Assembly: GCA_016708435.1 (NCBI GenBank) | Contig: JADJFV010000001.1 | Coordinates: 1,052,698 to 1,116,697, forward strand | Origin: Leptospiraceae bacterium | GTDB lineage: Bacteria > Spirochaetota > Leptospiria > Leptospirales > Leptospiraceae | DNA length: 64,000 nt | Direction of reading: 5' to 3' | Shown here: in pieces, positions 28,442 through 37,702 of the stretch | Position numbering within the stretch: the stretch's first letter is position 1 | Layout of the letters: each line of letters opens with the position of its first letter | Notes under the pieces: model-generated | The model's database searches: none | What the model saw: only the letters and a program-made list of their open reading frames with translations | Told to the model about the DNA's origin: nothing | Position numbers and translations under genes: made by a program

Positions 28442-29311
28442 TTATGGATTAATCCGGCTTTGGACTTTCATTTGCTGGCTGAGGTTTTTGGGAATGTTTT
28501 CGAATAGGGATTTTGTAATCTGTAGGTCGATTTCGTCATTCACATTGGAATCTTTTTTCTTGTCATTTGCGATAGTTATAGGATTTGCATCATAGAGTTC
28601 TAGATCGGAAAGCAATTGGAAATTCACTATTTGAAAATTAGAGCCCGGGTTGTTTTTGAATGTGATCTGCAATTCAAAAAAATTCACATGTTTGTCTTTT
28701 CTTTCTGATTTTAGATGAATCACATTTTCACCAGGTGATTCTGTTACTTTATAATTTACAAAAATAGGTCTTTTGTTGATTCGGGATTCTGATTTATTGT
28801 CTTCACCGAGAATGGGGATGGACAAGGATTTATTCTTTTTTTTCCCAAATAAACTTCCCAGCTTGCCTAACTCTTCTCCCACTTTACTTTTACCGGTCGC
28901 CGATTTTACAATTTCTTTAGCGGAATCCGCATTTATATCGGAAGGGACTTGCAGGTAGAGGATGATTGGAACCGATTTCCCCGATTCAATTTGTTTGGAA
29001 ACAGATTCATTTGACCCAGAACTGACTTCCGGAGCAAAAATAGTTTTATCAAAAAGAAATTGTATATTTTCCGGAATTTTGAAAAGTCCTAAAATGGTTT
29101 CCCCATTGCCCGAGACCAAGCATGCAATACTTGTATAGTATTTCGGAATCGCGGTCGAAAGGTTTGCAAATTTTACATTCTTTGCAATTCGTATTGGTTT
29201 GGAATTTCCAAAACAGGGTAGGGCTTCATTTTCTTTTATGAAAGCAGACAAATCCTGAGCTTGCAGGTTTATACAAAAAAGTAAAAGGGAAGTAAAGAGC
29301 GTGAATTTCAT
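28442..29311 (-). CDS. Exported protein of unknown function
   Basis: About 289 residues from ATG 29311, chosen because AAGGAGAA lies just upstream and the signal peptide begins there (MKFTLFTSLLLFCINLQAQD). A longer frame adds eleven polar residues. The mature protein is Lys/Ser-rich with NVKFANLSTAIPKYYTSIAC and, later, GKLGSLFGKKKNKSLSIP. It ends in a region of short strands. No family recognised. Located between two copies of the dispersed repeat. Confidence 0.65.
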   Translation of the reverse strand: MKFTLFTSLLLFCINLQAQDLSAFIKENEALPCFGNSKPIRIAKNVKFANLSTAIPKYYTSIACLVSGNGETILGLFKIPENIQFLFDKTIFAPEVSSGSNESVSKQIESGKSVPIILYLQVPSDINADSAKEIVKSATGKSKVGEELGKLGSLFGKKKNKSLSIPILGEDNKSESRINKRPIFVNYKVTESPGENVIHLKSERKDKHVNFFELQITFKNNPGSNFQIVNFQLLSDLELYDANPITIANDKKKDSNVNDEIDLQITKSLFENIPKNLSQQMKVQSRINP

Positions 29312-29400
29312 GATAATTCTCCTTGTGTTACTCTTTGATTTCACTTAGAAATTGCAAGCAAAAGGTTTATCAATAAAACCCTGTTATTTATCTTTCAATC

Positions 29401-29508
29401 TTCTTCCATAATTCTATCTCTTTCTATCCCACAAATTAAAAGCTTAGTGCAAAAGTGGACTTTCGTTACTTTCACAAAAATGTGTTATGAATGAAGCGGG
29501 TAAAATTT
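29401..29508. repeat. Dispersed repeat, copy 3 (unbroken reference for the kinase insertion)
   Basis: Begins TTCTTCCATAATTCTATCTC, contains CCCACAAATTAAAAGCTTAG and ends ATGTGTTATGAATGAAGCGG. Its left half matches 30311-30385 and its right half matches 34692-34728, which flank the hybrid kinase. Confidence 0.75.
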
Positions 29509-29579
29509 TATCCGCTTTAAGCAAGACTTGTTCTCTTTTTCGAATTGACAGTGTTTCATTTAAGGTAAAATATAGAGTC

Positions 29580-30146
29580 ATGTTAGCAGAAATTCTAGAA
29601 GACCCTCTTACTAAAGACTCAATACTTCTTCTGACTGTGGAACAGTATCATTATTTGGGAGAAGTGGGATTAATTCCTGAAAAGACTGAATTACTCGAAG
29701 GAGTTATAATTACGAAGATGCCAAAATCTCCTGTCCATAGATTCATAGTAATCAAACTTTATAAAATTCTATCCAAATTAATTAATGAAAATTTCGTTAT
29801 TCAAAAAGAAGATCCGCTCACTTTTATTCATTCTGAACCGGAGCCGGATATTTCCATTATTCCAGCAAGTCCCGACGAATATAAAACATCTCATCCGACA
29901 AGTGCCGAATTTGTAATAGAAGTTGCAGTATCCAGTCTCCGCATAGACAGGCTAAAACTAGAAATATATGCGGAAGCAAAAATTCCAGAATACTGGATTG
30001 TAAACGTAACAACAAAATCTATCGAAGTCTATAAAAATCCAGAAGGCAGAGACTACAAAGAAAAAGGAGTCTATTCCGTTGAGGATATTCTTTCTTTTCC
30101 TGCCTTTCTAAACGGTGAAATACAAATTAAAGATTTATTTGAATAG
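29580..30146 (+). CDS. Uma2 family endonuclease
   Basis: About 188 residues from ATG 29580; an upstream ATG at 29487 falls in the repeat and adds non-conserved residues. The Uma2 (DUF820) fold is a PD-(D/E)xK nuclease-like domain: TVEQYHYLGEVGLIPEKTEL then GVIITKMPKSPVHRF, the catalytic Asp in EPEPDISIIPAS, and FVIEVAVSSLRIDRLKLEIY with the catalytic Glu and following Lys. Substrate is unknown; such genes multiply in mobile regions. Complete and in frame. A coding remnant follows its stop codon. Confidence 0.85.
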   Translation: MLAEILEDPLTKDSILLLTVEQYHYLGEVGLIPEKTELLEGVIITKMPKSPVHRFIVIKLYKILSKLINENFVIQKEDPLTFIHSEPEPDISIIPASPDEYKTSHPTSAEFVIEVAVSSLRIDRLKLEIYAEAKIPEYWIVNVTTKSIEVYKNPEGRDYKEKGVYSVEDILSFPAFLNGEIQIKDLFE

Positions 30147-30331
30147 GCAAATTCAGCCTTTGAAAAAATACGCTGGTTTAAAATAAAACAGGATTCACTT
30201 GAAGGTTATCTAAGCGAACAAGTTTTAGAAAAAAGAGAAATTGCAAGCTTTAAAGAGACTCTTATTCCTGAAGAAGCTTTTATTACTGCAAGTTCATTTC
30301 TTTCTAGTAATTTGCATCCAACTTCTCCCAT
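30147..30331 (+). pseudogene. Coding remnant after Uma2
   Basis: Directly after the Uma2 stop, and in the same frame, the DNA reads about 55 codons without a start: FEKIRWFKIKQDSLEGYLSE, then VLEKREIASFKETLIPEEAF, running into the dispersed repeat. The amino-acid composition looks like real protein, so this is probably the 3' part of a deleted gene. The family is not recognised. Confidence 0.4.
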
Positions 30332-30385
30332 AATTCTATTCCCTTCTATCCCACAAATTAAAAGCTTAAAGTAAAATCGGGTTGC
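30311..30385. repeat. Dispersed repeat, copy 4 (left half, truncated)
   Basis: TTGCATCCAACTTCTCCCAT, the pyrimidine-rich tract, CCCACAAATTAAAAGCTTAA and AGTAAAATCGGGTTGC match copies 2 and 3, then similarity stops abruptly where the kinase gene begins. The last six kinase codons and the stop lie inside this repeat. Confidence 0.75.
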
Positions 30386-33300
30386 TTTTTAATTGCCTCA
30401 TTAATTCTTGAAAACCCCTTAAAGTTTTCGGTAAATTTTCTAAATCAAACAATAGAGCCTGATTTTTTAAATCACTCGCCCAATTAGCCAAAGTTTGACA
30501 ATGATATTGCCCAGCAATTTCCAATAATTCATTCGCTAACTCGGCAAGCTCAGATATTTGTAAACCAGCTGAATTAATAAAACTGGCTATTTTCGGGCTA
30601 TAAACCGAGTTTAATAATTTAATTAACTGTGGCAGATTTTCAGCGACAACTTCTGGTGCAATTGTATCAATTGTTTGTGTTGCCAGTTGCGCAATAGTTG
30701 TTTCTATATTGTTATCCAACGGCAATAAAGTTTGCATCGCTGCCAGTAAATCTGCTTTAGAAATTGGTTTATTCAATTGGATATTATAAAAAGGACTGTG
30801 CTGATCCTCTGGCAATGCGATTGCAGAAGCGGTAATCATAATAATAGGAATAGCAGACTTGTCTGGCATGGCTCTGATTTTTTCACAAATGCTATCACCC
30901 ACCATATCTGGCAAACGTCTGTCCATAAAAATCAAGTCAAACTGTTGTGCCTCAATTAAAGCTAATGCTTGTGTTCCAGTTTCTGCTTCAACAATTTGCA
31001 GTTCAGGATAGGGCTTTAAACACGCTTTAATTAATAGCCGATTAGATTCAACGTCGTCTACCAATAGAAGCGTAGCGGGTTGAAAGGGTTTAATTTGAAC
31101 TGCTGAAGTAGTGGTTAATGTTTGAGGTTGAAATGTTTGGCAAATTTCTACTTTCGGTAAATGAATAGTAAAACAACTGCCTTGCCCTAATTGACTGGTG
31201 ACGGAAATTTTACCCCCCATCATTTCGACTAACCGTTGAGTAATGGTTAGTCCTAATCCTGTGCCGCCAAAGGTAGCACTTTGATTTTTTTGCTGGGTAA
31301 AGGATTCGAAAATAACATCAATTTGATCGGACGGAATACCTATGCCAGTATCCGTCACGCTGATAGTCAAATCAGCATAATCAGAGTCTGCTAATACATG
31401 TCCTACCGCTGTAACTGCAATGTTACCTTGTTTAGTAAACTTCACTGCATTGCTCAGTAAATTGAGCAAAATTTGCCGAATCCGAATTTCATCAATTAAT
31501 AATTTCAACGGAATTTGTTCACTGATTGCGGTACTAAAATGCAAACCTTTCTCAGCGATTTTTTGACTGAATACCAATTGAATATCATTAAAGATGCTGT
31601 GAAGTGAGCCTTCTTCATAATGTAGCTCTAATTTTCCGGCTTCGATTTTGGACAAATCCAGAATATCGTTAATCAGTTGCAACAAGGTTTTGCCGCTGCT
31701 TTGAATGGCTTTGAGATAGTGACGTTGGCTGTTATCGGTGATTAATTCAGAAAGAATGTCACTAAATCCTAATATCGCGTTCATAGGAGTGCGGATTTCG
31801 TGGCTCATGTTGGCTAAAAATTCGGATTTGGCTTGATTGGCATGTTCTGCGGCTTGTTTTGCATGCTCAAGCTCGGTTTCGATTTGTTTACGTTTAGAAA
31901 TATCTTGAATAGCACTGACAAAAAAAAGTGGTTGCCCTTTTTCATCTCTAAGCAATTGCACCGATAAAATCGCCCAAACCCAATGCCCGTCTCTATGTAT
32001 ATAACGTTTTTCTACGCTATAACGGTTTTCAATACCGGCTAATAACCTTTTAACATGCGCCATATCAACGGCGGCATCGTCGGGATAGGTGATATTTTGA
32101 AAACTTCGCGTTAAAAACTCTTCTTTGCTGTAACCTAATAAACGGCAATACTCCTGATTGACTTGTAAATAGCGTCCATCCAATGCGACTTGCGAAATAC
32201 CAATCGCCGCATTGTCAAACAAGGCTTGTAACATCCTTTCTCTTTCGATTAATTGGTTTTCTGCTTGTTTACGCTCGGTAATATCTTTAGAAGACGCATA
32301 AATACAGGGTTGACCGTCTAAGGTAACGCCGACAGCACTGATTTCTACATCAATCACACTGCCGTCTTTGCGGCGGTGCTGGGTTTCAAAAACAGCTTGT
32401 CCAGTCAATAATTGCTTAATTGTCGTTTGAATTTCATTCTCTGTGAATTCGACATCCCAATCACTCACATGTAGCTTTAATGCCTCTTCCTCTAAATAAC
32501 CCAACAAACGGAAAAACGCTTTATTGGCTTGCAGAACATGACCTTTAGCATCCAGTATGTGAATCCCCTCAATGGCATTATCCATTAATACCTGATTACG
32601 GTGTATTAAGGCTTGTTGTTTTAATTCGGCTTGTTTGCGTTCGGTAATATCCGTTAAAACATCCGTTAAATAAGCAGGTTTGCCCACCCCATCATAAATA
32701 ACGGCATAACTTTCCTCCGTTGGAATCATTCTGCCGTCTACGGTTAAAAGTTCTAACTCACCGTGCCAATGACCGGTTTCCAATAAAGCTGGCAAGACTT
32801 GCGTTTTTAACTTTTCCTGAATGGCAGGCGAATAATAATTACTGATAAAATTTTTGCCCAAGCAGTTTTCAGGCGTTTTTTCACCCAATAAGTCAGCTAA
32901 AGCGTGATTGGCATAAGTAATGTTGCCTTGCAAATCCGCCATGCCAAAACCGTATCGTGAGGCTTTGGCAAATCCTTCAAAACGGGCGGTAATTTCCTGC
33001 AAGCGTTGTTCGGCTTGTTTGCGTTCGGTAATATCAACAATCGTGCCGATATAACCACGAATGTTGCCTTGCTCATCGTGAATCGCTTGGCTAACTCCAT
33101 AGCCCCAAATAATCTGTCCGTTAGATTGTTGAAAACGGGATTCAAGATTAAACTGGCGTTGCTGCTGAATAGCGGCATACCATTCTTGATAAACTTTTTC
33201 TTTGTCGTCAGGAAAAATCGCTGCACTCCATCCGTCATTTAACAATTGCTGTTGTGTTAAACCGGTGATGTCACAGCATTTTTGATTGGCAAAAATACAT

Positions 33301-34082
33301 TTGCCTTCTGCATCGGTTTGATAAATGCCTATCGGCGTGATTGTCGTTAAGGTTTCAAAGAAATCTTTACTTTCTCTCAGTTGTTTTTCTAACTGTTTGC
33401 GTTCGGTAATGTTTTCATGGCTAACCACCACGCCTTTTTTACCACCATATTTCAAAGGAAACACGCGCATAAAAAACCAGCGTTCTACATTAGGCGCGTG
33501 ACAAGAATATTCAAAATGAAACTCATCGCGTGTTCCTGCCAATACCGCCATAATCCCGTTTTGTACGGTAATGGCTTCGTCTAAATGGGCTCCGTCATAA
33601 GACTTTTGGCAGGCTTCAAAGTAACTTTGCCCTAAATTATACTGTTTGTGTTCTGGTAAGCCGTTTTCGACAGCAAATTGTCGCCAGGCATGATTAACCG
33701 AGATAATAATCCCTTCGTTATCCAATACTGCAATGTGCGAGGTTAATGAATCCAACACACTGCTGATAAATATTTCACTATCTTTTAATTCAACTGTGCG
33801 TTCTTCAACCCGCAGTTCTAATAAATCCCGCTCTTGCTTCAATTCTAACGTTATTTTTTTTCGTTCACGCAAATTGTGTAATAGCGCAGCAATCAAACCC
33901 AGTTCAAATAACATGGCCGTAAATGCAGCGGCAATTTGCGAGCGTGTGAGTGCTTGATCATCAAAATAATAACCCGTCGTAAGTTTGCCGATTTTGTCCG
34001 CTGACAGCAGATAACCCCCATAAAGAAGTACGCAACCTAATAGCAAAAGACAGAGTAAAACTATTATTTTTTTCTTATTCAT
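30366..34082 (-). CDS. Multi-PAS hybrid histidine kinase with receiver domain, probably transferred
   Basis: A 1238-residue sensor kinase. Two N-terminal membrane helices (about 5-24, 48-68), a coiled coil, then five PAS domains (approximately 105-230, 240-360, 365-490, 490-615, 620-735) joined by ITERKQAE linkers. HisKA follows with FLANMSHEIRTPMNAI (phospho-His), then the ATPase (LLNLLSNAVKFT, DTGIGIP, GGTGLGLTI) and a receiver domain (LLLVDDVESNR, phospho-Asp in LIFMDRRLPDM). A helical tail of about 110 residues remains. Linker style and base use (more G/C and CAA/GCC codons than its neighbours) resemble gammaproteobacterial kinases. Its last residues, SNPILL, are encoded by host repeat DNA, so the native 3' end seems lost. 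Confidence 0.88.
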   Translation of the reverse strand: MNKKKIIVLLCLLLLGCVLLYGGYLLSADKIGKLTTGYYFDDQALTRSQIAAAFTAMLFELGLIAALLHNLRERKKITLELKQERDLLELRVEERTVELKDSEIFISSVLDSLTSHIAVLDNEGIIISVNHAWRQFAVENGLPEHKQYNLGQSYFEACQKSYDGAHLDEAITVQNGIMAVLAGTRDEFHFEYSCHAPNVERWFFMRVFPLKYGGKKGVVVSHENITERKQLEKQLRESKDFFETLTTITPIGIYQTDAEGKCIFANQKCCDITGLTQQQLLNDGWSAAIFPDDKEKVYQEWYAAIQQQRQFNLESRFQQSNGQIIWGYGVSQAIHDEQGNIRGYIGTIVDITERKQAEQRLQEITARFEGFAKASRYGFGMADLQGNITYANHALADLLGEKTPENCLGKNFISNYYSPAIQEKLKTQVLPALLETGHWHGELELLTVDGRMIPTEESYAVIYDGVGKPAYLTDVLTDITERKQAELKQQALIHRNQVLMDNAIEGIHILDAKGHVLQANKAFFRLLGYLEEEALKLHVSDWDVEFTENEIQTTIKQLLTGQAVFETQHRRKDGSVIDVEISAVGVTLDGQPCIYASSKDITERKQAENQLIERERMLQALFDNAAIGISQVALDGRYLQVNQEYCRLLGYSKEEFLTRSFQNITYPDDAAVDMAHVKRLLAGIENRYSVEKRYIHRDGHWVWAILSVQLLRDEKGQPLFFVSAIQDISKRKQIETELEHAKQAAEHANQAKSEFLANMSHEIRTPMNAILGFSDILSELITDNSQRHYLKAIQSSGKTLLQLINDILDLSKIEAGKLELHYEEGSLHSIFNDIQLVFSQKIAEKGLHFSTAISEQIPLKLLIDEIRIRQILLNLLSNAVKFTKQGNIAVTAVGHVLADSDYADLTISVTDTGIGIPSDQIDVIFESFTQQKNQSATFGGTGLGLTITQRLVEMMGGKISVTSQLGQGSCFTIHLPKVEICQTFQPQTLTTTSAVQIKPFQPATLLLVDDVESNRLLIKACLKPYPELQIVEAETGTQALALIEAQQFDLIFMDRRLPDMVGDSICEKIRAMPDKSAIPIIMITASAIALPEDQHSPFYNIQLNKPISKADLLAAMQTLLPLDNNIETTIAQLATQTIDTIAPEVVAENLPQLIKLLNSVYSPKIASFINSAGLQISELAELANELLEIAGQYHCQTLANWASDLKNQALLFDLENLPKTLRGFQELMRQLKSNPILL

Positions 34083-34691
34083 TAGTGTAACTATTTGCTT
34101 TTATTTTCCTAGGAATTTGCATTTCACTTCTTACCCCTCGCTCCCCAAATTTCTACTAAAAAGGTTTTTTCCAAACTAAATGTTTTCCCTAGGGTTGAAA
34201 TATAGTGGCTAATCATCTGTAAACTATACGAGGTTTACTTGAAACGGGTAATATTTTCGCCGAAAACTGATTGTGCATAATAACGAAGAAATACTTCTAG
34301 TCACATAGGAAAAACTAGCTTTAAAAAATGTCAATCTCATTCAAAATTCAAAATTGCTCATTTATACCGAACGCCAAAAATAACTACCCATTTCTTTCTC
34401 AAAAAAGCACGTTCGGTCTATACCAAATGCTACTCATGAAGAGTCCTTGCGAGTAATTACTTTTGTCATTTGGTATATAATGGTGCTCGTGCCTTTAGTC
34501 GAAAATATCCCTTTCAATAATCAAGCGTCATTTTTAATACATCAATCGTTTTAGCTTAGTAGGAATAAACAACGGTTAGCTGCATTTTTCCTCTTTTGTA
34601 AACATAACGTTACCCACAAATAATAAGAAATTGATTACCGGCAAATAACACTGATAAAAGAACGATAAAAAACGATATGGGTAAGGTTATG
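34083..34691. other. Non-coding segment with nested inverted repeats upstream of the kinase
   Basis: About 600 bp without a credible gene. Inverted pairs: ACCGAACG (34366-34373) with CGTTCGGT (34410-34417); TATACCAAATG (34419-34429) with CATTTGGTATA (34467-34477); and CATAACGTTACCC (34603-34615) with GGGTAAGGTTATG (34679-34691), one mismatch. The last arm ends exactly at the junction with the dispersed repeat. The kinase promoter should lie in the left part. Confidence 0.6.
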
Positions 34692-34728
34692 TTCATAAAG
34701 ATGTGTTATGAATGAAGCGGAGTAAAAA
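34692..34728. repeat. Dispersed repeat, copy 5 (right half, truncated)
   Basis: TTCATAAAGATGTGTTATGA followed by ATGAAGCGG matches the right half of copy 3 (29471-29500). Together with copy 4 it brackets the kinase segment. Confidence 0.7.
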
Positions 34729-34771
34729 TTTAATTTATTTGACAATGTAAAATAAATTAAATATACTGTAA

Positions 34772-35071
34772 ATGATGAAACCATATCATCCGCTAGGAGA
34801 AGTTAAAAGATTAATCCAAGAGGGGAACTATGATATTACCACAAGAGCTTCAATGGAAGGAGCATTTGACTTTGGATTAGATGACAGGGGAATGATTTCT
34901 GTTATTTTATCTTTAGAGGATTCTGATTTTGAAAAGACTCTTGAAGGAAAAAAGAAAAAAGGTCTTATGCAAGATGTGTATAAGAAGGATGTTGATGGAA
35001 AGGATGCATATATAAAGTTACAGATTCTAATGAATCTCACAGTAGTCATATCCTTTCATGAATATACTTAA
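34772..35071 (+). CDS. mqsR: MqsR-like RNase toxin
   Basis: A 99-residue protein aligned by eye with MqsR: YHPLGEVKRLIQEGNYDITT, LGLDD-like FGLDDRGMISVILSLEDSDF, then LMQDVYKKDVDGKDAYIKLQ and VVISFHEYT. The spacing of 'DF...QDVY...YIKL...ISFHE' matches the family, whose members are ribosome-independent mRNA interferases cutting at GC-containing sites. It stands upstream of its antitoxin, as in other mqsRA operons (toxin first). Complete length. It lies just to the right of the foreign kinase segment. Confidence 0.8.
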   Translation: MMKPYHPLGEVKRLIQEGNYDITTRASMEGAFDFGLDDRGMISVILSLEDSDFEKTLEGKKKKGLMQDVYKKDVDGKDAYIKLQILMNLTVVISFHEYT

Positions 35072-35084
35072 AGGGAGAATGAAA

Positions 35085-35492
35085 ATGGCAAAAGATAGAA
35101 TTTACAAAGATTGTCCTGTTTGTGGAACAATTGGTTCTATGCAACATAAAAATGATTTAACATTTGAAGGCAAAAGCAAATTAGCCGGAGAAATAAAATT
35201 GAAAAATTTGCATGGTTTCCTTTGTAATGAATGCAAGGAAGGTTTCTTTGATATTGCCTCCAAGAATAAAATCTCCCAGGCTATTGCAGATGAAAAAGCA
35301 AAGATCCTTTCTAACAAACTCAAAATTTCTGAGATCGTTGATGTTAATGCAATTGTGAAAGTTTCTGGACTTACGAGACAAATGATTCATTCTTTAATGA
35401 AAGAAGGAAAGATTCCCTATGTATACGCTGCCGGAAAACGGACACCTATTAGAGAAACTGAAAAAGTAATCAGGGAAAGGTATTCTAATTAA
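35085..35492 (+). CDS. mqsA: MqsA-like zinc-finger antitoxin
   Basis: About 135 residues from ATG 35085, chosen because AGGGAG at 35072-35077 gives ideal spacing (ATGs at 35058 and 35079 are less well placed). The N-terminal zinc domain has two CxxC pairs (CPVCG and CNECK), as in MqsA/YgiT. The C-terminal half carries a helix-turn-helix-like segment, VNAIVKVSGLTRQMIHSLMK, with GKIPYVYAAGKRTPIRE; this looks more like an excisionase/MerR-type reader than the XRE domain of E. coli MqsA. It should bind and repress its own promoter. Confidence 0.75.
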   Translation: MAKDRIYKDCPVCGTIGSMQHKNDLTFEGKSKLAGEIKLKNLHGFLCNECKEGFFDIASKNKISQAIADEKAKILSNKLKISEIVDVNAIVKVSGLTRQMIHSLMKEGKIPYVYAAGKRTPIRETEKVIRERYSN

Positions 35493-35714
35493 ACCCCGAT
35501 GCACTTACTAGCACACAGAAGGCGCACCACCCACCTAGCGGGTTCCTAACGAAAGCACACGCCGGATAAGCGCTTGTAACCCCAAGGTATTCCCCTTTCG
35601 TGTTGCTGTTAAGTATTTAGACATCTTAGCAAAAGCGTATATCAAGTCTAACTGAACACAAAAAAGTATCGACATTTCATTTCCTGTTTTCAAAGTTAGG
35701 GAACGGAGACTACA
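35493..35714. other. Intergenic region with imperfect inverted sites
   Basis: Relatively G/C-rich for this window. ACGAAAG (35549-35555) pairs with CTTTCGT (35595-35601), preceded by TCCTAAC and followed by GTTAAGT (35609-35615). The layout loosely resembles an integron attC site, but the left core does not fit the consensus. The right end carries the muiA-like promoter region and ribosome binding site (GGAACGGAG). Confidence 0.35.
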
Positions 35715-37520
35715 ATGTATAAAAAATTGATTCTAATTCTAATTTCTTTTCCAGTTTTCTTTCTAGGGGCTGAGCCTGTTAGCCGCGAAGGAAAAATACA
35801 AGATGTCATTCTTTATCGCAATCAAGCTTTGGTAACGCGAGTTGTTGAAGTTGATTTAAAAGAAGGCTCTCATGAAATTATTGTCACGAAACTTCCATCG
35901 GAGATAATACAAAATAGCCTTTACGCTGAATCTGTTGGTGCAGATGTTAGAGCTGCAAAACTGAAAATCACTGAACTAAAATCTGATACTGATCCTAAGC
36001 TTGCTGCCCTTGACGAGAAAATTGAAAAGGCAAATAATGATTCTATTCGGTTGAGCAAACTCATTGAAGTGAATCGTCTCAAGCTTTCTTTTTTAACTAA
36101 ACAAGAAGATTTCATTGCTACAACAGAAAAAGTCGAACTCAGTCGTGGTATACTGAATGCTGATACAATGAAGCAGCTAACATTGTTTAACTTCGACCAA
36201 AAGAAAGAACTTGCTCTAGAAGAATTAAAATTGCAGGAAGATATTAAAATTTTACAAAAGGAGAAAGACCTCCTATTGCGGGAACGAAAACAACTTGTTA
36301 AAACTTCTCTCAAAAGTATAGATGCAAGTATCTTTATTGATAAAATTGGTAGCGGCAAATGTGAGATTAGACTCTACTATCTTGTTCAAAATGCTGGCTG
36401 GTCTCCCATTTACAATTTCTATTCTAAGCTAGGCTCAAAAACAGTTAGAGTGGAATTCAATGCCCGCATTCAACAGGTCAGTGGAGAGAATTGGGATAAT
36501 ATTAATTTAACCCTTTCCAATGCTACTCCCGCACTCAGTGCTCTTGCACCGGGACTATCGCCATTTCGTATTAGCCTCTCTAACCTTGGCAATACTCTTG
36601 GTCCTGATGATTTAAAGTCTGCCTCTCAAGGTGTTTCCAAAAAAATGAGTGCTGCGTATAATAAGCAAATTGGCGCTCAGAGTTGGAATGAAACGCAAGA
36701 AGGAAGTTGGGCTATGAACAGTGCGGCTAATGAATACCAAAACTTAGAGCTTCTAGCTAAAGATGAAGATTTAAACATTCTGAAAAAAGATGCAAAGCAA
36801 AATAGTTCTGCGCCGAGCGTTAGTTTTCTTCTCAAATCAAAAGTTTCTTTTCTTAGCAAAACAGAACAACAGTTGGTAAAAGTAGAAAAATCAGAATTAC
36901 CTGCTAAGTTTTACAATGTTGCAATTCCTCTTCTTACTACTTACGTTTTTCGAGAGGCTGAAATCGAAAATGATGGATTTGAAAATCTTCTTGAGGGACA
37001 AGTCAGTGTTTATCTTGATGAGAAATTTGTCGGTCATGGTGAAATCTCGAATGTTGCGAAAGGTCAATCCTTTGTTATGGGATTTGGCGTTGATACACAA
37101 ATTCGTGCTAGACGAGAGTTATACGAAAAGAAAGAAAAAATTCTTGGTGGTAACAAAGAACTGAGTTTTAAGGTTCGAGTCATTCTTGAAAACTTTTCTA
37201 AGAAGCCTACCGACTTACGCGTGTTAGACCGAATCCCTGTGGAAGATGAAAAAGAAAATGTTCGTATCACTTTAGATTTAAAAAACAATACTTTGAGTGC
37301 TGATGAACTCTATCAACAATACGAGCGGACAAAGGGTATTTTGCGCTGGGACTTAGCTCTTCAACCGGAAAGCGCAGCTTCTAAATCTAAAACATTAGAT
37401 TATTCCTACAAATTAGAATTTGATAAAAATCTACAGGTATCGTTGCCTTCTCCCGCCAAAGCAGATCAAATGCGAACTGAGTTTGATGAAATCCAAAAAA
37501 TGAAGTATAATAGGAAGTAA
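35715..37520 (+). CDS. MuiA family protein (DUF4139/DUF4140)
   Basis: A 601-residue exported protein with signal peptide (MYKKLILILISFPVFFLGAE). An N-terminal DUF4140 domain includes VILYRNQALVTRVVEVDLKE and IIVTKLPSEIIQNSLYAES, a coiled coil spans about 100-195, and the DUF4139 beta domain includes YYLVQNAGWSPIYNFYSKLG and VEFNARIQQVSGENWDN, ending with RGILRWDL-like KGILRWDLALQPESAASKSK. The family is named after a mucoidy inhibitor; its biochemical role is unknown. Complete, single gene with a clear ribosome binding site. Confidence 0.85.
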   Translation: MYKKLILILISFPVFFLGAEPVSREGKIQDVILYRNQALVTRVVEVDLKEGSHEIIVTKLPSEIIQNSLYAESVGADVRAAKLKITELKSDTDPKLAALDEKIEKANNDSIRLSKLIEVNRLKLSFLTKQEDFIATTEKVELSRGILNADTMKQLTLFNFDQKKELALEELKLQEDIKILQKEKDLLLRERKQLVKTSLKSIDASIFIDKIGSGKCEIRLYYLVQNAGWSPIYNFYSKLGSKTVRVEFNARIQQVSGENWDNINLTLSNATPALSALAPGLSPFRISLSNLGNTLGPDDLKSASQGVSKKMSAAYNKQIGAQSWNETQEGSWAMNSAANEYQNLELLAKDEDLNILKKDAKQNSSAPSVSFLLKSKVSFLSKTEQQLVKVEKSELPAKFYNVAIPLLTTYVFREAEIENDGFENLLEGQVSVYLDEKFVGHGEISNVAKGQSFVMGFGVDTQIRARRELYEKKEKILGGNKELSFKVRVILENFSKKPTDLRVLDRIPVEDEKENVRITLDLKNNTLSADELYQQYERTKGILRWDLALQPESAASKSKTLDYSYKLEFDKNLQVSLPSPAKADQMRTEFDEIQKMKYNRK

Positions 37521-37702
37521 CCTCTTTTTGCCACAGAGGATTTTCGAATGTTCTTCGTTAATTTCTATTATTGAATTTAAAGAAGGCTTATGTAAGACTT
37601 TGATATTGTTAGCAAAAAATAATGAAAACGTTAACTCTCAGAAAAATCATACTCAAGCCTTTATTTCTTCCCTCCGCGTCTCTGTGCCTCTGTGGCAAAT
37701 CC

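Noticed and set aside
29487..29579. Upstream extension of the Uma2 gene
   Set aside because: The added 31 residues come from the dispersed repeat and are not part of the Uma2 domain; the ATG at 29580 starts just before the conserved region.
35549..35615. True integron attC site
   Set aside because: The left core box does not fit the RYYYAAC consensus and no integrase gene is in the window; kept only as a weak prompt.
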